Of a stretch of DNA of 64,000 nucleotides, positions 8,864-17,791 are shown one piece after another. Every line of letters starts with the position of its first letter. Positions within the stretch are counted from its first letter, which is position 1. A model generated the notes under the pieces. It did not search any database. It was not told the origin of the DNA and saw nothing but the letters and a program-made list of their open reading frames with translations. Made by a program: the position numbers and the translations under genes. This DNA is from an uncultured Myxococcales bacterium (GTDB lineage: Bacteria; Myxococcota_A; UBA9042): contig CAITYF010000031.1 of the NCBI GenBank assembly GCA_903896545.1, positions 1 through 64,000 of the forward strand. Reading direction: 5' to 3'.

Positions 8864-9046
8864 TTGACGACTGTGCCCAAGCTCATCGGCGATCGCCTGC
8901 AGACGCTGAGCGCCAAGGCGGCCAAGCCGATCTACGCGCGCATTTACGCGGATGCGTCGATCCTCGCCGCGAACTACGCGCGTATTGCGGCCGGTCAGCA
9001 AGAGTTACGCGTCGCAGCGTCTGCTACTTACCAAATGGGATCGTAA
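8864..9046 (+). CDS. possible small protein, unknown
   Basis: This frame runs from a TTG at 8864 (AAAGGGTCCAGGG upstream) to a TAA at 9046, about 60 residues, with an alternative GTG at 8873. The translation is alanine-rich and helical-looking, ending ATYQMGS. It overlaps the end of the convergent gene by 23 bp. No family recognised. It could be real or an accident of composition; nothing else occupies 8755-9023. Confidence 0.3.
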   Translation: MTTVPKLIGDRLQTLSAKAAKPIYARIYADASILAANYARIAAGQQELRVAASATYQMGS

Positions 9047-10940
9047 TACCCACCGTGACCGCCTTGTCCTCCGGACGGTAGCCCACGACGATCGGCACGC
9101 CTTTGAACTGCACGCCCGCTTCGAGCCACGCGCCGCGCTCGCGGTCGGTCAGGCCGGCGCGCTGCGGGTCGTCAAAGCCGTAGCGCGCGCCGCCAATCAG
9201 CGACAAGTCGTGGCCAATCGGGTACGCGCCCTGGATGCCCGTGACGTTGCCGCGAAGCGCGTCGCGTTCAAACGTGGTCTTGCTGGTGCCGCGGAGCATC
9301 AGTTGTCCGAGTTGGGCCTGCACCAGCACGTCGAGCTCCTGCGTCGGCGCATCGCCGCCGTAATTCCGCTTGTAGTCGACGAGGAATGCGTTGAACGAGT
9401 CTTTGCTCTGGAAGCCGAACTGCACGGCCAACTGCTGCAACTTCGCGTCCGTGAGGTCGACCGTCGCCGAGCCCTTGGCCGAGAATTCGCCCGATTTCTT
9501 CTCGACCGATCCGGTCAACGTGCTTGACCCGTGCTCGCGCAGCATCGCATCCAGCGTCACTTTCAGGTCGTCCGGCGTCTGTAACGCCATGCCGGCACCT
9601 GCGGACGCGCCCGCCGTCGAGTCGTAGGCAGCCGATCCGTGCGCCTCGCCTGTCGCCCTGCCCGCCGTGAACTTCTGCGTGCCTTTGACTTCCGCGCTTT
9701 GGTGTCCGTCGCTGCCGTCGCTCACGTTCGCGTCGAAGGTTTGCTTGTCGCCGACCACGCTCACGCCCATCGTCTGCACGGTGGACGACGCGCCGCCCTT
9801 CTGTTCGTGATGAAGCCCGCGCATGACGGAAACGCCGCCGTCGAACTTCTGCAGCGCGTCCACGCCGATCGACAAATCGCCAGTGGACGTGTCGTACTTT
9901 GCGTCCGCCGTCACGTTCTTCGTGTCGCTGCCGATCGTCACCTTCGCGTCTGCCAGCGTCGTCGTGTTGCTGCCCGACTGCCGCGTCTGCTGGACGCCCG
10001 CCGCCACCGTCAGCCCGTCGCCTTTGTACTCGCCCGCGGTCTTCAACACGAGCTTGTCGCCCTGCACCGTCGCGTCCGCCGTCAGCGACTTGTGCGAATC
10101 GCCCACTTTGCCACTGACCGCGTGCGTGTCCGCCGCGCCGTTCTCGCCTTTTTGGAAGCTGTACGTCAGCGCCGCTGCGACGTCGCCCTTCTTCCAGTCC
10201 ACGCCGAGGTGCGCGCTCTTGACCGCGATGTCGCGCAGCTTGTTGAGGTTCAGCCCGGCGTTCACGGACGTCGTGTCGGTCAGCTGAAATTTCTGCTGCA
10301 GTTCGGGAATCGACGCGTTGCTCGCAACGGCGCCTGCTGCGGCCAAGAGCGCCAAGCCGACGACCGCGGCAGGATTGCCTTCAAACCACTGGCTGACTTT
10401 GACCGCGAATGCCTTTCCGTCATCACCTGCCAGCCAGCCGTCCGCCTCGCCTTTCGCCCAGTCGGCGAGCGCGCCGGCAAACTGCTTCACCGCTTCGGCT
10501 TCAGACGCTTCGTCGATGATCTGCGCGCCGTCCACGGTGTGAATGGCGCCCACGCCAGCCTGCGCCGCCGCGTCCAGACCTTTGCTGCCCAGCGCCATGA
10601 TCTTGTCGGCCGCGAGTTCCTTCGACACAAGCTCGTACAGCTTGCCGCCAAGTGCGGTGCCCAAAAGCGCTTGGTAACTCGCGCGCGCCGCCGCAGCCCG
10701 CGCCTTTTCAGCGGCCGCAGGGTCAGCCGCAGCAGGCGCAACGGCAGCGCGACCGCCAGCGTAGTCCAGCGTAGCCGGGTCAGCAGGTGCGCCTGAACCA
10801 CCTGGTGCCACTGCCGCACGTCCCTGAGCATAGGTCATCTGCCCTACGCGGGCGCTACCCGATGCGGGCGCTGCCTTTGGCGCGGCGGCAGGTGCGGTTG
10901 ACGGTTGTGGAACGGCTGGTTTTGCGGCTTGCTGAACCAT
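9024..10940 (-). CDS. beta-rich protein of unknown function with doubled YAxGRAAVAP motif
   Basis: The likely start is ATG 10940, giving 638 residues; longer frames would run into the divergent lipoprotein gene. Residues 1-85 are Ala/Pro-rich and contain two copies of a Y-A-x-G-R-A-A-V-A-P motif. Residues ~85-190 look helical, and a hydrophobic stretch follows (about 195-215, AVVGLALLAAAGAVA). The C-terminal ~420 residues are repetitive Gly/Thr/Asp-rich alternating strands ending VTVGITIPFG, as in an outer-membrane barrel or beta-solenoid. There is no signal peptide at this start, which is odd for a barrel. Function not recognised; an exported toxin or surface protein using a non-Sec route is one possibility. 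Confidence 0.7.
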   Translation of the reverse strand: MVQQAAKPAVPQPSTAPAAAPKAAPASGSARVGQMTYAQGRAAVAPGGSGAPADPATLDYAGGRAAVAPAAADPAAAEKARAAAARASYQALLGTALGGKLYELVSKELAADKIMALGSKGLDAAAQAGVGAIHTVDGAQIIDEASEAEAVKQFAGALADWAKGEADGWLAGDDGKAFAVKVSQWFEGNPAAVVGLALLAAAGAVASNASIPELQQKFQLTDTTSVNAGLNLNKLRDIAVKSAHLGVDWKKGDVAAALTYSFQKGENGAADTHAVSGKVGDSHKSLTADATVQGDKLVLKTAGEYKGDGLTVAAGVQQTRQSGSNTTTLADAKVTIGSDTKNVTADAKYDTSTGDLSIGVDALQKFDGGVSVMRGLHHEQKGGASSTVQTMGVSVVGDKQTFDANVSDGSDGHQSAEVKGTQKFTAGRATGEAHGSAAYDSTAGASAGAGMALQTPDDLKVTLDAMLREHGSSTLTGSVEKKSGEFSAKGSATVDLTDAKLQQLAVQFGFQSKDSFNAFLVDYKRNYGGDAPTQELDVLVQAQLGQLMLRGTSKTTFERDALRGNVTGIQGAYPIGHDLSLIGGARYGFDDPQRAGLTDRERGAWLEAGVQFKGVPIVVGYRPEDKAVTVGITIPFGK

Positions 10941-11086
10941 GGCCAAAGTGTCCGCTTCGCCCTGACTGCGGTCAAGGCGCACCACCGCGCCGGGGTCTGT
11001 GCGCCCCGGAGTTTGCCAATTGACGCGGGCTTCACGTGCGGGCACAGTCGCAACTGCGGGTGCGGAAGCCCGAACGGCGGAATTCC

Positions 11087-12298
11087 ATGATGCGGTTGAA
11101 TTGGACGCGCTTGTGCGCGACGGCGGCGCTCTGTGCGCTTGTGGCTTGTGGCACCTCGACGACGACAACGGCCGACGACACGGTCGACGCCATCGATGAC
11201 GCGACGGGAGCGGACACGGCCGCCGTTGACGCAATCGACGCGGCTGCGGACGCCACGAGTGTTTCACCTCTAACCTGGCCCGTCGGCAAGGACGGTCCTT
11301 TCGCGTGTGGTTTGCGCATCCTGCAGATCACCTACAAGCTGCCGGGCAACTTCGGCGAGCGCACCATTCCCCTCTTCGTTTGGTACCCGGCAACGCAAGC
11401 GGTCGGCGAGCATCCGTCGTACCTGGGGGCGTTTGACGACCCGAATTCGTGGCTGGACGCGCCGCTGGCGCCGTCTGTCTACGCCGGTGGCTACCCGCTC
11501 CTTGTGCACTCGCACGGCTTTGAAGGGTTCGCCGGCAATTCCGCCGCGTTCATGTGCCATATCGCGTCGCACGGCTGGGTGGCACTCGCGCCAGAACACG
11601 TTGGGAACACGCTGATTGACACGCCGACGCCATTGCCTCTGCTGAACTGGCTGCACCGTCCGCTCGACATTTCCGCGGCGCTCGACTGGGCCAAGGCGCC
11701 CCCGACAAGCGATCCGCTCGCAGGGCATCTGGACTTGAAGCACGTCGGCATGAGCGGCCACAGTTTTGGCACGTACACCGTTTGGGCCTCGGCGGGCGCG
11801 ACGTTTGACACGGCCAAAATTGCCGCCGACTGCAAGAACAACCGCTGGCCCGACTGCACACCGGAACTCATCGCGGCGTTCTCCGGCAAGCTCTCGGACG
11901 ACCGCCCGCTCACGTTCATCAACCTCGCGGGCGACGGCAGCGACTTGCTTCCCCCCAGCGGCAAAAACGCGGTCAAGCGCACGGTTTTGCAGATGAACGG
12001 CACGTTGAACGACTCCGGTGAAACGGGGCTCTTCAAGGACGTCACCGGCGTGGACCTCACGTGGGTTGACGTCGAAGGCGGCTGCCACCAACTCTACGGC
12101 CTTGGCAACACGATCAACGGCGGTCCGGAGTGCAAGGTTCTGGACGATCAGGCGGGCTTTGCCCTGGTCAAGCCGTGGTTCCTCGCGTGGCTGCGTTATC
12201 AAGTGTTGGCCGATCGCACTGCGGAAGTCACAGGAATCGTGACGGGAACAACGAGTGTTTCGCCGCTTGTGAAGTTTCAGCACAAAGCGCCGCAATAG
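11087..12298 (+). CDS. alpha/beta-hydrolase lipoprotein (PAF-acetylhydrolase-like)
   Basis: ATG 11087 (or the next ATG at 11090) follows GGCGG and opens a lipoprotein signal (CALVAC) with an acidic Asp/Ala tether. The ~403-residue product has an alpha/beta-hydrolase core: a VHSHGFEG oxyanion-type segment, the nucleophile elbow GHSFG, and a late His in VEGGCHQLYG that could complete the triad. It resembles platelet-activating-factor acetylhydrolase and dienelactone-hydrolase-like esterases. The substrate is unknown. It is divergent from the beta-rich gene, with 146 bp between start codons. Confidence 0.8.
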   Translation: MMRLNWTRLCATAALCALVACGTSTTTTADDTVDAIDDATGADTAAVDAIDAAADATSVSPLTWPVGKDGPFACGLRILQITYKLPGNFGERTIPLFVWYPATQAVGEHPSYLGAFDDPNSWLDAPLAPSVYAGGYPLLVHSHGFEGFAGNSAAFMCHIASHGWVALAPEHVGNTLIDTPTPLPLLNWLHRPLDISAALDWAKAPPTSDPLAGHLDLKHVGMSGHSFGTYTVWASAGATFDTAKIAADCKNNRWPDCTPELIAAFSGKLSDDRPLTFINLAGDGSDLLPPSGKNAVKRTVLQMNGTLNDSGETGLFKDVTGVDLTWVDVEGGCHQLYGLGNTINGGPECKVLDDQAGFALVKPWFLAWLRYQVLADRTAEVTGIVTGTTSVSPLVKFQHKAPQ

Positions 12299-12322
12299 CC
12301 GCCACGCCCGCGCCCGCGCTAC

Positions 12323-12943
12323 ATTCGCGTCAGGCCGCAGCGCCTCGTCACTCCGCTCCTGCTGATCGCCCTGAGCGTGCTGCTGTTCCTCACGTGACCC
12401 CTGGACCTCATCCACTTCGACTCCAACCGCGCCCTGCTCATGGCGCGCGATTGCTTCGAGCCCGGCCGCTGCGACGGTCACGGTCCGCCGACTTCCTTTG
12501 CGGGTCTCTTCCAAGGCGTCCTGTGGACGAATACGCTCGGTCTCGCGCGCCTCGTACGCCTGATGCCGCGGACGATCGGCCTGCTGCTGATTGGGCTCCA
12601 CATGCTGGTTATCGCGGCGACGGCGCGGCGGTTTCGCGCGGAGGGTCCGCTCCTTGTGCTCTGGTTGGGCGTTGGCGCCAGCTTCATTTTGCCCGTGGTG
12701 CTGTGGTCGCCGACGCTGTTTCTTCCTGCCATGATCCTGACAACCTGGCTGACGCTTGAGTGGCTCGAACAGCCTCGCTGGCCTCTGGCGCTGGGCGTTG
12801 GCCTCCTGGTTTCGCCGGGCGCTTGGTCGGGTACGCGGGCGTTCCTGCCGCGTCATCCAGAGCGTGTTGACGCGGCGGTGGCGATTCTGGCCGCGTTGGG
12901 GCTGCTAATTCTGCTCCTTTCGGCATGGCGCGTTGCGCGTTGA
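12323..12943 (+). pseudogene. broken membrane-protein gene (in-frame TGA, lost start)
   Basis: One frame reads from about 12323 through a hydrophobic segment (PLLLIALSVLLFLT) into a TGA at 12395-12397. It then continues in the same frame with PLDLIHFDSNRALLMARDC, a segment resembling the first loop of multi-spanning GT-C-like membrane proteins, and further hydrophobic helices to the stop at 12943. A TGG (Trp) to TGA change is the simplest explanation. There is no good start codon upstream, and the ~205-codon total is far shorter than the usual 450-600. An ATG at 12440 could still express a 167-residue fragment. I read it as a decayed gene. Confidence 0.6.
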
Positions 12944-12965
12944 CACCCACCGCCCGTCGGCCACA

Positions 12966-13916
12966 ATGCCTGCCGCGACATCTCACGTCGCCCGCAGGCC
13001 AACTGTGATCGACGATCCGCTTTTTGAAGATGCCGTCCTCTACTTTCAGGCCCTGCAGGACCGCATCGTGGCGGCACTGGAACGGGTCGACGGCGGCACT
13101 TTTCGTCGGGACGACTGGACGCGCGAGGAACCCGCCGCGGAAGGTCCCGCACTTGGCGGCTACGGTCGCACGCGCGTGTTGGATGGCGGCCACGTGCTGG
13201 AACGCGCCGGCGTCAACTTCAGCCACGTCCACGGACGATTCACGCCGCAATTCGCTGCAACGCTCCCGGGCGAAGGTTTGGAGTTTCGCGCGGCAGGCAT
13301 CTCGCTCGTCCTGCACCCGCGCAACCCATTCGCGCCGACCGTGCACATGAACTACCGCCGCTTGGCTCGCACCTCCGGGGGCTGGTTTGGTGGCGGCGCG
13401 GATCTGACGCCCACCTATTTCAACCGCGCAGACGCACAGCACTTTCACCAGACCTATCGCGAGGCCTGCGCGCCTTTTTCGGACGTCGTCGATTGGCGCG
13501 CACTCAAGGCGGAATGCGACCGCTACTTCTACATTCCGCATCGTCAGGAATCGCGCGGCGTGGGCGGTATTTTCTTTGACCACAAACAGGACCACCCGGA
13601 GCGGATGTTCGACTTCGTGAAGACCGCCGGCGACGCTTTCCTGCCGTCGTGGCTGCCGATCCTGCAAGAACACCGCAACGATCCGTACAATGAAGCGCAG
13701 CGGCACTGGCAATTGCTGCGTCGGGGGCGCTACGTCGAGTTCAATCTCGTCGTGGATCGCGGCACGATTTTTGGCCTGAAGACCGGTGGCCGCATTGAAT
13801 CGATCCTGATGTCGCTGCCTGCCGAGGCGCGGTGGGCGTATGATGTGCAGCCGGAGCTGGGGTCGCCGGAAGCCGAGATGCAGCAGGTGTTGCGTCATGG
13901 TTTTGCGCCGACGTAG
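12966..13916 (+). CDS. hemF: oxygen-dependent coproporphyrinogen III oxidase
   Basis: This is a 316-residue protein from ATG 12966, a length normal for HemF. Diagnostic segments are visible: VHMNYRR, GGWFGGGADLTP, an HFHQTYREAC helix, YFYIPHRQESRGVGGIFFD, and the C-terminal RGRYVEFNLVVDRGTIFGL and GRIESILMSLP blocks. The enzyme oxidatively decarboxylates coproporphyrinogen III to protoporphyrinogen IX using O2 in haem synthesis. Its presence implies at least facultative aerobic growth and fits the c-type cytochromes elsewhere in the window. No haem neighbours are seen; it follows the broken membrane-protein gene. Confidence 0.95.
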   Translation: MPAATSHVARRPTVIDDPLFEDAVLYFQALQDRIVAALERVDGGTFRRDDWTREEPAAEGPALGGYGRTRVLDGGHVLERAGVNFSHVHGRFTPQFAATLPGEGLEFRAAGISLVLHPRNPFAPTVHMNYRRLARTSGGWFGGGADLTPTYFNRADAQHFHQTYREACAPFSDVVDWRALKAECDRYFYIPHRQESRGVGGIFFDHKQDHPERMFDFVKTAGDAFLPSWLPILQEHRNDPYNEAQRHWQLLRRGRYVEFNLVVDRGTIFGLKTGGRIESILMSLPAEARWAYDVQPELGSPEAEMQQVLRHGFAPT

Positions 13917-14240
13917 GCGATGGGGTGGGCGATGCAGCGCGCGAGCGGTTTTCTTTGCCACGTGTTCCGGCCACTTCCATGCGGAACCGGGAATCCGGTA
14001 CCCAAGGTGCACCGCGGTCGCGTGCCGTTTTTGCGAGGACACTTGAGAAACGAGGCCGTGAGTTGGAGAGCGAACAGCATCGCGAACGTCAAAAGCGCGA
14101 CGACCGAGGTTCGATGGCGTGAAGTTCTCCTGTCGCTGAATTGTGCGAGCGACACGGACTCTTGTGCGTCGCAAGGCCTGACCAACTGGGTCGAGCGGGC
14201 TCAGGCGACCGAGGCGGCTTCTGCCGCGGGCAAGCCGTAG
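13917..14240. other. 324-bp gap without recognised gene
   Basis: Both strands carry open frames, but none resembles a known protein or has a convincing ribosome site. The stretch leads into the M20 peptidase gene and probably holds its promoter; no clear -35/-10 pair was found. Confidence 0.4.
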
Positions 14241-15674
14241 ATGCGCCGCCTTTTGCCAGTGCTGGCGCTCCTGGTGTGTGCATGTGCCACGATTCCGCGC
14301 GCGGATCTGGGCACGTCGCCTCCTGAATTTGCAACGTTTCGCGACGCCGTGAAGACTCCAGACGCAGGTGATGAGGCGATTCGGCTCTTGAGCGGCTACT
14401 TGCAAGTCGACACGTCCAATCCTCCAGGCAACGAAACGCTCGGCGCGAAGTACCTCGCGGGAATCCTCGAAAAGGAGGGGATTGCGAGCGAAATCGTCGA
14501 ATTCGCACCGGGTCGAGGGTCGCTCATGGCGCGCCTCAAGGGCAACGGCACAGAGAAGCCGCTGTGTTTGCTCTCCCACTTGGACGTCGTGCCCGCCGAG
14601 GCCAAGAACTGGCAGCAGCCGCCGTTTTCCGGCCTCATCGACAAGGACGGGATGATCTGGGGCCGCGGGGCGCTGGACATGAAGGGCATGGGGCTTCTGG
14701 AGACGCTGACGCTGGTCTGGCTGAAGCGCCTCCACGTCCCGCTCAAGCGCGACGTGATTCTTTTGGCGGTGGGCGACGAGGAAGTCGACAACCGCGGCAT
14801 GTTGCACGTCGTGGAGAAGTACTGGACGCAGATCGGTTGTTCGCACGTCGTCAATGAAGGCGGCATGGGCATTCGCGACGCGATGACGCCGGGCCAGACG
14901 ATCTACGCGATTTCGGTGGCGGAAAAGGGCCTGCTGTGGCTCAAGATGATCGCGCACGGCAAAGCGGGGCACGGGTCGACGCCGATTCCAGGACGTGCGC
15001 CTGAACGCCTCCTGAAAGCGCTGGACAAGATCCGCGCGCGGCATCCGCCCGCGATCTGGCACGACTCGATGCGGGAAACGCTGGCGCAGGTGGGCCACGA
15101 CGTCGGCGGCGTGACGGGCTACGTGCTCAAGCGGCCGACACTGCAAAATTGGCTGGCGGAAGGTCAGCTGATGGCCAATCCGGGACCGGCGGCGGCGATG
15201 ACAGATACCGTGAACATCACCGGCTTTGGCGGCGCCGACGAGCCCAACGTGGTGCCGGCGGACGTGTGGGCGCATCTGGATTGCCGTCTGCTGCCGGGGC
15301 ACAAGCCGCTGGATCTGTTGGCGGACCTGCAGAAGCTCGTGGACGATCCGAACATCCGCTTTGAGGTGCTGCACAAGGCGGACGCCAACGAGTCGCCGTG
15401 GGACGATCCGTTCTACCGCGCGCTGGCGCGTCACGCCGTTGCCGGAAAACAGAACGCTGTGGCTGGCCCAGTGCTCTCGCCGGGCTTCACCGATTCACTG
15501 CACTTGCGGCCGTTGGGTGCGCGCGCGTACGGCTTTGTGCCATTTGCCACGACTCAGGCAGAAACCGGTTCGATGCACGGTGAAAACGAGCGCGTGTCGA
15601 GCGAGAACGTCCGCGATGGCTTGCACGTGCTGTTCTCCGCGGTTGTGGACGTTGCAGCGACTTCGGGAAACTGA
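14241..15674 (+). CDS. M20-family metallopeptidase lipoprotein
   Basis: This is a 477-residue protein with a lipoprotein signal (LLVCAC, Cys15). Metal-binding motifs of the M20 family (ArgE/DapE/CPG2) are present: SHLDVVP (H113, D115), GRGALDMKG (D146), GDEEVDNRG (E180-E181), and a late His in LSPGFTDSLHLR. A dimerisation lid sits near 230-340 (HGKAGHGSTP). Enzymes of this type cleave terminal amino acids or acyl groups from small peptides using two zinc ions. The lipid anchor suggests periplasmic scavenging. One base separates its stop from the next start, so it is coupled to the outer-membrane barrel gene. Confidence 0.9.
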   Translation: MRRLLPVLALLVCACATIPRADLGTSPPEFATFRDAVKTPDAGDEAIRLLSGYLQVDTSNPPGNETLGAKYLAGILEKEGIASEIVEFAPGRGSLMARLKGNGTEKPLCLLSHLDVVPAEAKNWQQPPFSGLIDKDGMIWGRGALDMKGMGLLETLTLVWLKRLHVPLKRDVILLAVGDEEVDNRGMLHVVEKYWTQIGCSHVVNEGGMGIRDAMTPGQTIYAISVAEKGLLWLKMIAHGKAGHGSTPIPGRAPERLLKALDKIRARHPPAIWHDSMRETLAQVGHDVGGVTGYVLKRPTLQNWLAEGQLMANPGPAAAMTDTVNITGFGGADEPNVVPADVWAHLDCRLLPGHKPLDLLADLQKLVDDPNIRFEVLHKADANESPWDDPFYRALARHAVAGKQNAVAGPVLSPGFTDSLHLRPLGARAYGFVPFATTQAETGSMHGENERVSSENVRDGLHVLFSAVVDVAATSGN

Positions 15675-15675
15675 G

Positions 15676-16977
15676 ATGGCGCGACTTCTGCTCCTTCTGC
15701 TTCTCGTGAGCGCGCCAGCGTTTGCCGAGGAAACCGCGCCGTTGCCCGCCGAGGCGACCGAAACCGTGCAATTCCCCGTTCGCATCGACCGCATCGAGGT
15801 CCACGGGCTCAAGCGCACCCACCTGTACGTCGTTCTGCGCGAATTGCCGTTCAAGGCAGGTCAACTCATCGACGAAGCGACGTGGAAGTTTGCCGCAACG
15901 CGCCTGTGGAACGTGACGCTCTTCAACCAGGTGCACGCACGGATCGAGCGCGTGTCGAAGTCCGGTGAAGTGGTCGCGCATTTCGACGTCGAGGAAAACT
16001 GGACGCTGAACCCGCTGTTTTCCTTTGCTGCAGGTGGCAATGCAGCGTGGTTGCGCGTGGGCGCATCGGACAACAACCTGGCCGGGCGTTTCCTGGAAAT
16101 GGGCGCGCAATACGAACGTTTCGGCGCGTACAACGGCTTCCAAGCGTGGGTGCGCGATCCGCGGTTCCTGAATCGGCGCTTGGATTGGGTCGTCATCGTC
16201 GACCGCTTGGTTCGCCCGCGCCCGGATTTTGCCGACCGCCGATTGCGGATGGGCTCGGAGGTGAATGGTCTCGCCTGGAACGACCGCCTGCGGCTGACCG
16301 CGAAAGTCGAGGCGCTGTACGACGTGCTGTTGCCGCTGGATTCCCGGCCCGATGACGCCCCACCGCTTCCCGCCGACGCCCCCCAGCCGCCGCCCGAACG
16401 GAGCGCGTGGTCGATTCTGACGGAATGGGGCGCGCGGCTGGGTCGCGTCGACACGGTGCGCGTGCGTCAGCAAGGCGTGAGTCTGGAGGTACGGCAGACG
16501 GTGGTGGCGACGCTTGACGCACAAAAATCCGGTTTTGCCCAAGGCTGGCTGGAACTGCTCGCGCTGCAGACCCTGGGCGATCGCTGGAATCTCGCCGGTC
16601 GTTTCCAAATGGGCACGCAAGGCGACGCACCGGACTACCTGAATTTCTACCTCGGCGGGCTGACCGTCGTGCGCGGCTACGTCGACAACTTCGTGCGCAC
16701 ACACCGCTACGCGTTGTTCAATGCCGAAGCGCGCTACGTCGCCTACGACTCCTCCTGGATCGCGCTCGTCGCCGCAGGTTTTGTGGACGGTGCCGTCGCA
16801 GAACGCGTCGCGGGTGGCGTGCGTCCGATGCTGGCGAGCGGCGCGGGCATGCGCTTTCTGCTGCCGTGGATGGTCAAGACGGGTCTGCGTGTCGACGTCG
16901 CCGTGCCGCTCCTGGCCGCGACGTGTTCAAGTGGCTTCTGCCCGAACCTCAGCGTTGGCGTTTTCCAGTTCTTTTGA
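15676..16977 (+). CDS. Omp85-like outer-membrane protein with one POTRA domain
   Basis: The start is ATG 15676, directly after the preceding TGA, giving 433 residues with a signal peptide (LLLLLLLVSAPAFAEE). Residues ~35-110 form a single POTRA-like domain (RIEVHGLKRTHLYVVLREL...). The rest alternates amphipathic strands, includes VVRGY (about residue 333) like the conserved VRGF/Y loop of Omp85 barrels, and ends in GVFQFF with a terminal Phe, as recognised by the BAM machinery. One POTRA is fewer than BamA (five) and resembles TamA- or patatin-linked Omp85 proteins. Coupling to a peptidase lipoprotein hints at export or surface display. Confidence 0.8.
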   Translation: MARLLLLLLLVSAPAFAEETAPLPAEATETVQFPVRIDRIEVHGLKRTHLYVVLRELPFKAGQLIDEATWKFAATRLWNVTLFNQVHARIERVSKSGEVVAHFDVEENWTLNPLFSFAAGGNAAWLRVGASDNNLAGRFLEMGAQYERFGAYNGFQAWVRDPRFLNRRLDWVVIVDRLVRPRPDFADRRLRMGSEVNGLAWNDRLRLTAKVEALYDVLLPLDSRPDDAPPLPADAPQPPPERSAWSILTEWGARLGRVDTVRVRQQGVSLEVRQTVVATLDAQKSGFAQGWLELLALQTLGDRWNLAGRFQMGTQGDAPDYLNFYLGGLTVVRGYVDNFVRTHRYALFNAEARYVAYDSSWIALVAAGFVDGAVAERVAGGVRPMLASGAGMRFLLPWMVKTGLRVDVAVPLLAATCSSGFCPNLSVGVFQFF

Positions 16978-17047
16978 GAGTTGTGGGCGCGTCGGAGACA
17001 ACCTCCGCGCGGCGAACGCGACACCGTGCGATGCGCCCCGACTCGGT

Positions 17048-17791
17048 CTACCGCGCAGCCAGCCACGCTTCAATGAACTCACACCAGCCCAAGCCGCCGA
17101 CGGCGTCGGTGCGCCAGTCCGGCGCGTGGCGCAACTGCAAACGCGCGGTTTCCGCCGTGCCGACCGTGACGCCAAAGCGGTTCGCGCGCCACAGGCCTTC
17201 GTCGTTGTGCGAGTCGCCGATCGTCGCGATCTCGTGGGCCGCCACGCCCCAGCGCGCGGCGATCTTCAGCACCGCCTCGCCTTTGTCCGGCACGTGGGCG
17301 CTCAAGTGAATGTGCACGCTTGACCAGATCAACTCCACGCCCTGCACCGCCGCGCGACGTTGAAGTTCAGCGACCTCCGCGTCCGTCCGCCCGTCGCGCT
17401 CGAAGGCCAAATCGCCTTCACGGGCGAAGGCATCGGCCGTCGGCCGCAGCGCCTTCTTGCCGGCAATCTGTTGCGCGACGTCGTGCAGGTGTTCGGTCGG
17501 CCGCGGCGGGACCAACAGTTCCGGCGGCTCATCAGGAATCAGAAGACGCGCGCCATTTTCAGCGATCGCCCAGGTCGCGTGCGGCAGGTAGCGCGCCAGC
17601 CCCAACGCCTCGCCCGACGAGCGACCGGTGACCAGAAGCACGCGCAGGCCGGCATCATGCGCCCGCTCCCAAGCGCGCAGAACCGGCAGGGCGATGCGAC
17701 CCGCAACGGTCATCGTCCCATCGATATCGGTCGCGAGCATACGGATCGCCGTCAACTGTGGGCGCGGCAACGAGGAAAGCGGTTGGGTCAT
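17048..17791 (-). CDS. HAD-superfamily phosphatase (Cof-like)
   Basis: This is a 247-residue protein with HAD motifs: DIDGT (D22 nucleophile, D24 acid/base), LLVTGRS (motif II), the Lys of PDKGEAV (motif III) and GDSHND (motif IV, about 192-197). The C2-type cap between motifs II and III is in the right place for phosphoglycolate, sucrose or mannosyl-3-phosphoglycerate phosphatases. Substrate unknown. Its ATG overlaps the TGA of the upstream giant gene by 4 bp, so the pair is translationally coupled even though their functions look unrelated. Confidence 0.85.
   Translation of the reverse strand: MTQPLSSLPRPQLTAIRMLATDIDGTMTVAGRIALPVLRAWERAHDAGLRVLLVTGRSSGEALGLARYLPHATWAIAENGARLLIPDEPPELLVPPRPTEHLHDVAQQIAGKKALRPTADAFAREGDLAFERDGRTDAEVAELQRRAAVQGVELIWSSVHIHLSAHVPDKGEAVLKIAARWGVAAHEIATIGDSHNDEGLWRANRFGVTVGTAETARLQLRHAPDWRTDAVGGLGWCEFIEAWLAAR

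Noticed and set aside
12395-12397. TGA as a selenocysteine codon
   Set aside because: No SECIS-like hairpin was seen, the start codon is also lost, and the simplest change is Trp to stop in a decaying gene.
13920-14240. 106-codon gene in the gap before the M20 peptidase
   Set aside because: No domain, no ribosome site, and unlike its neighbours in composition.
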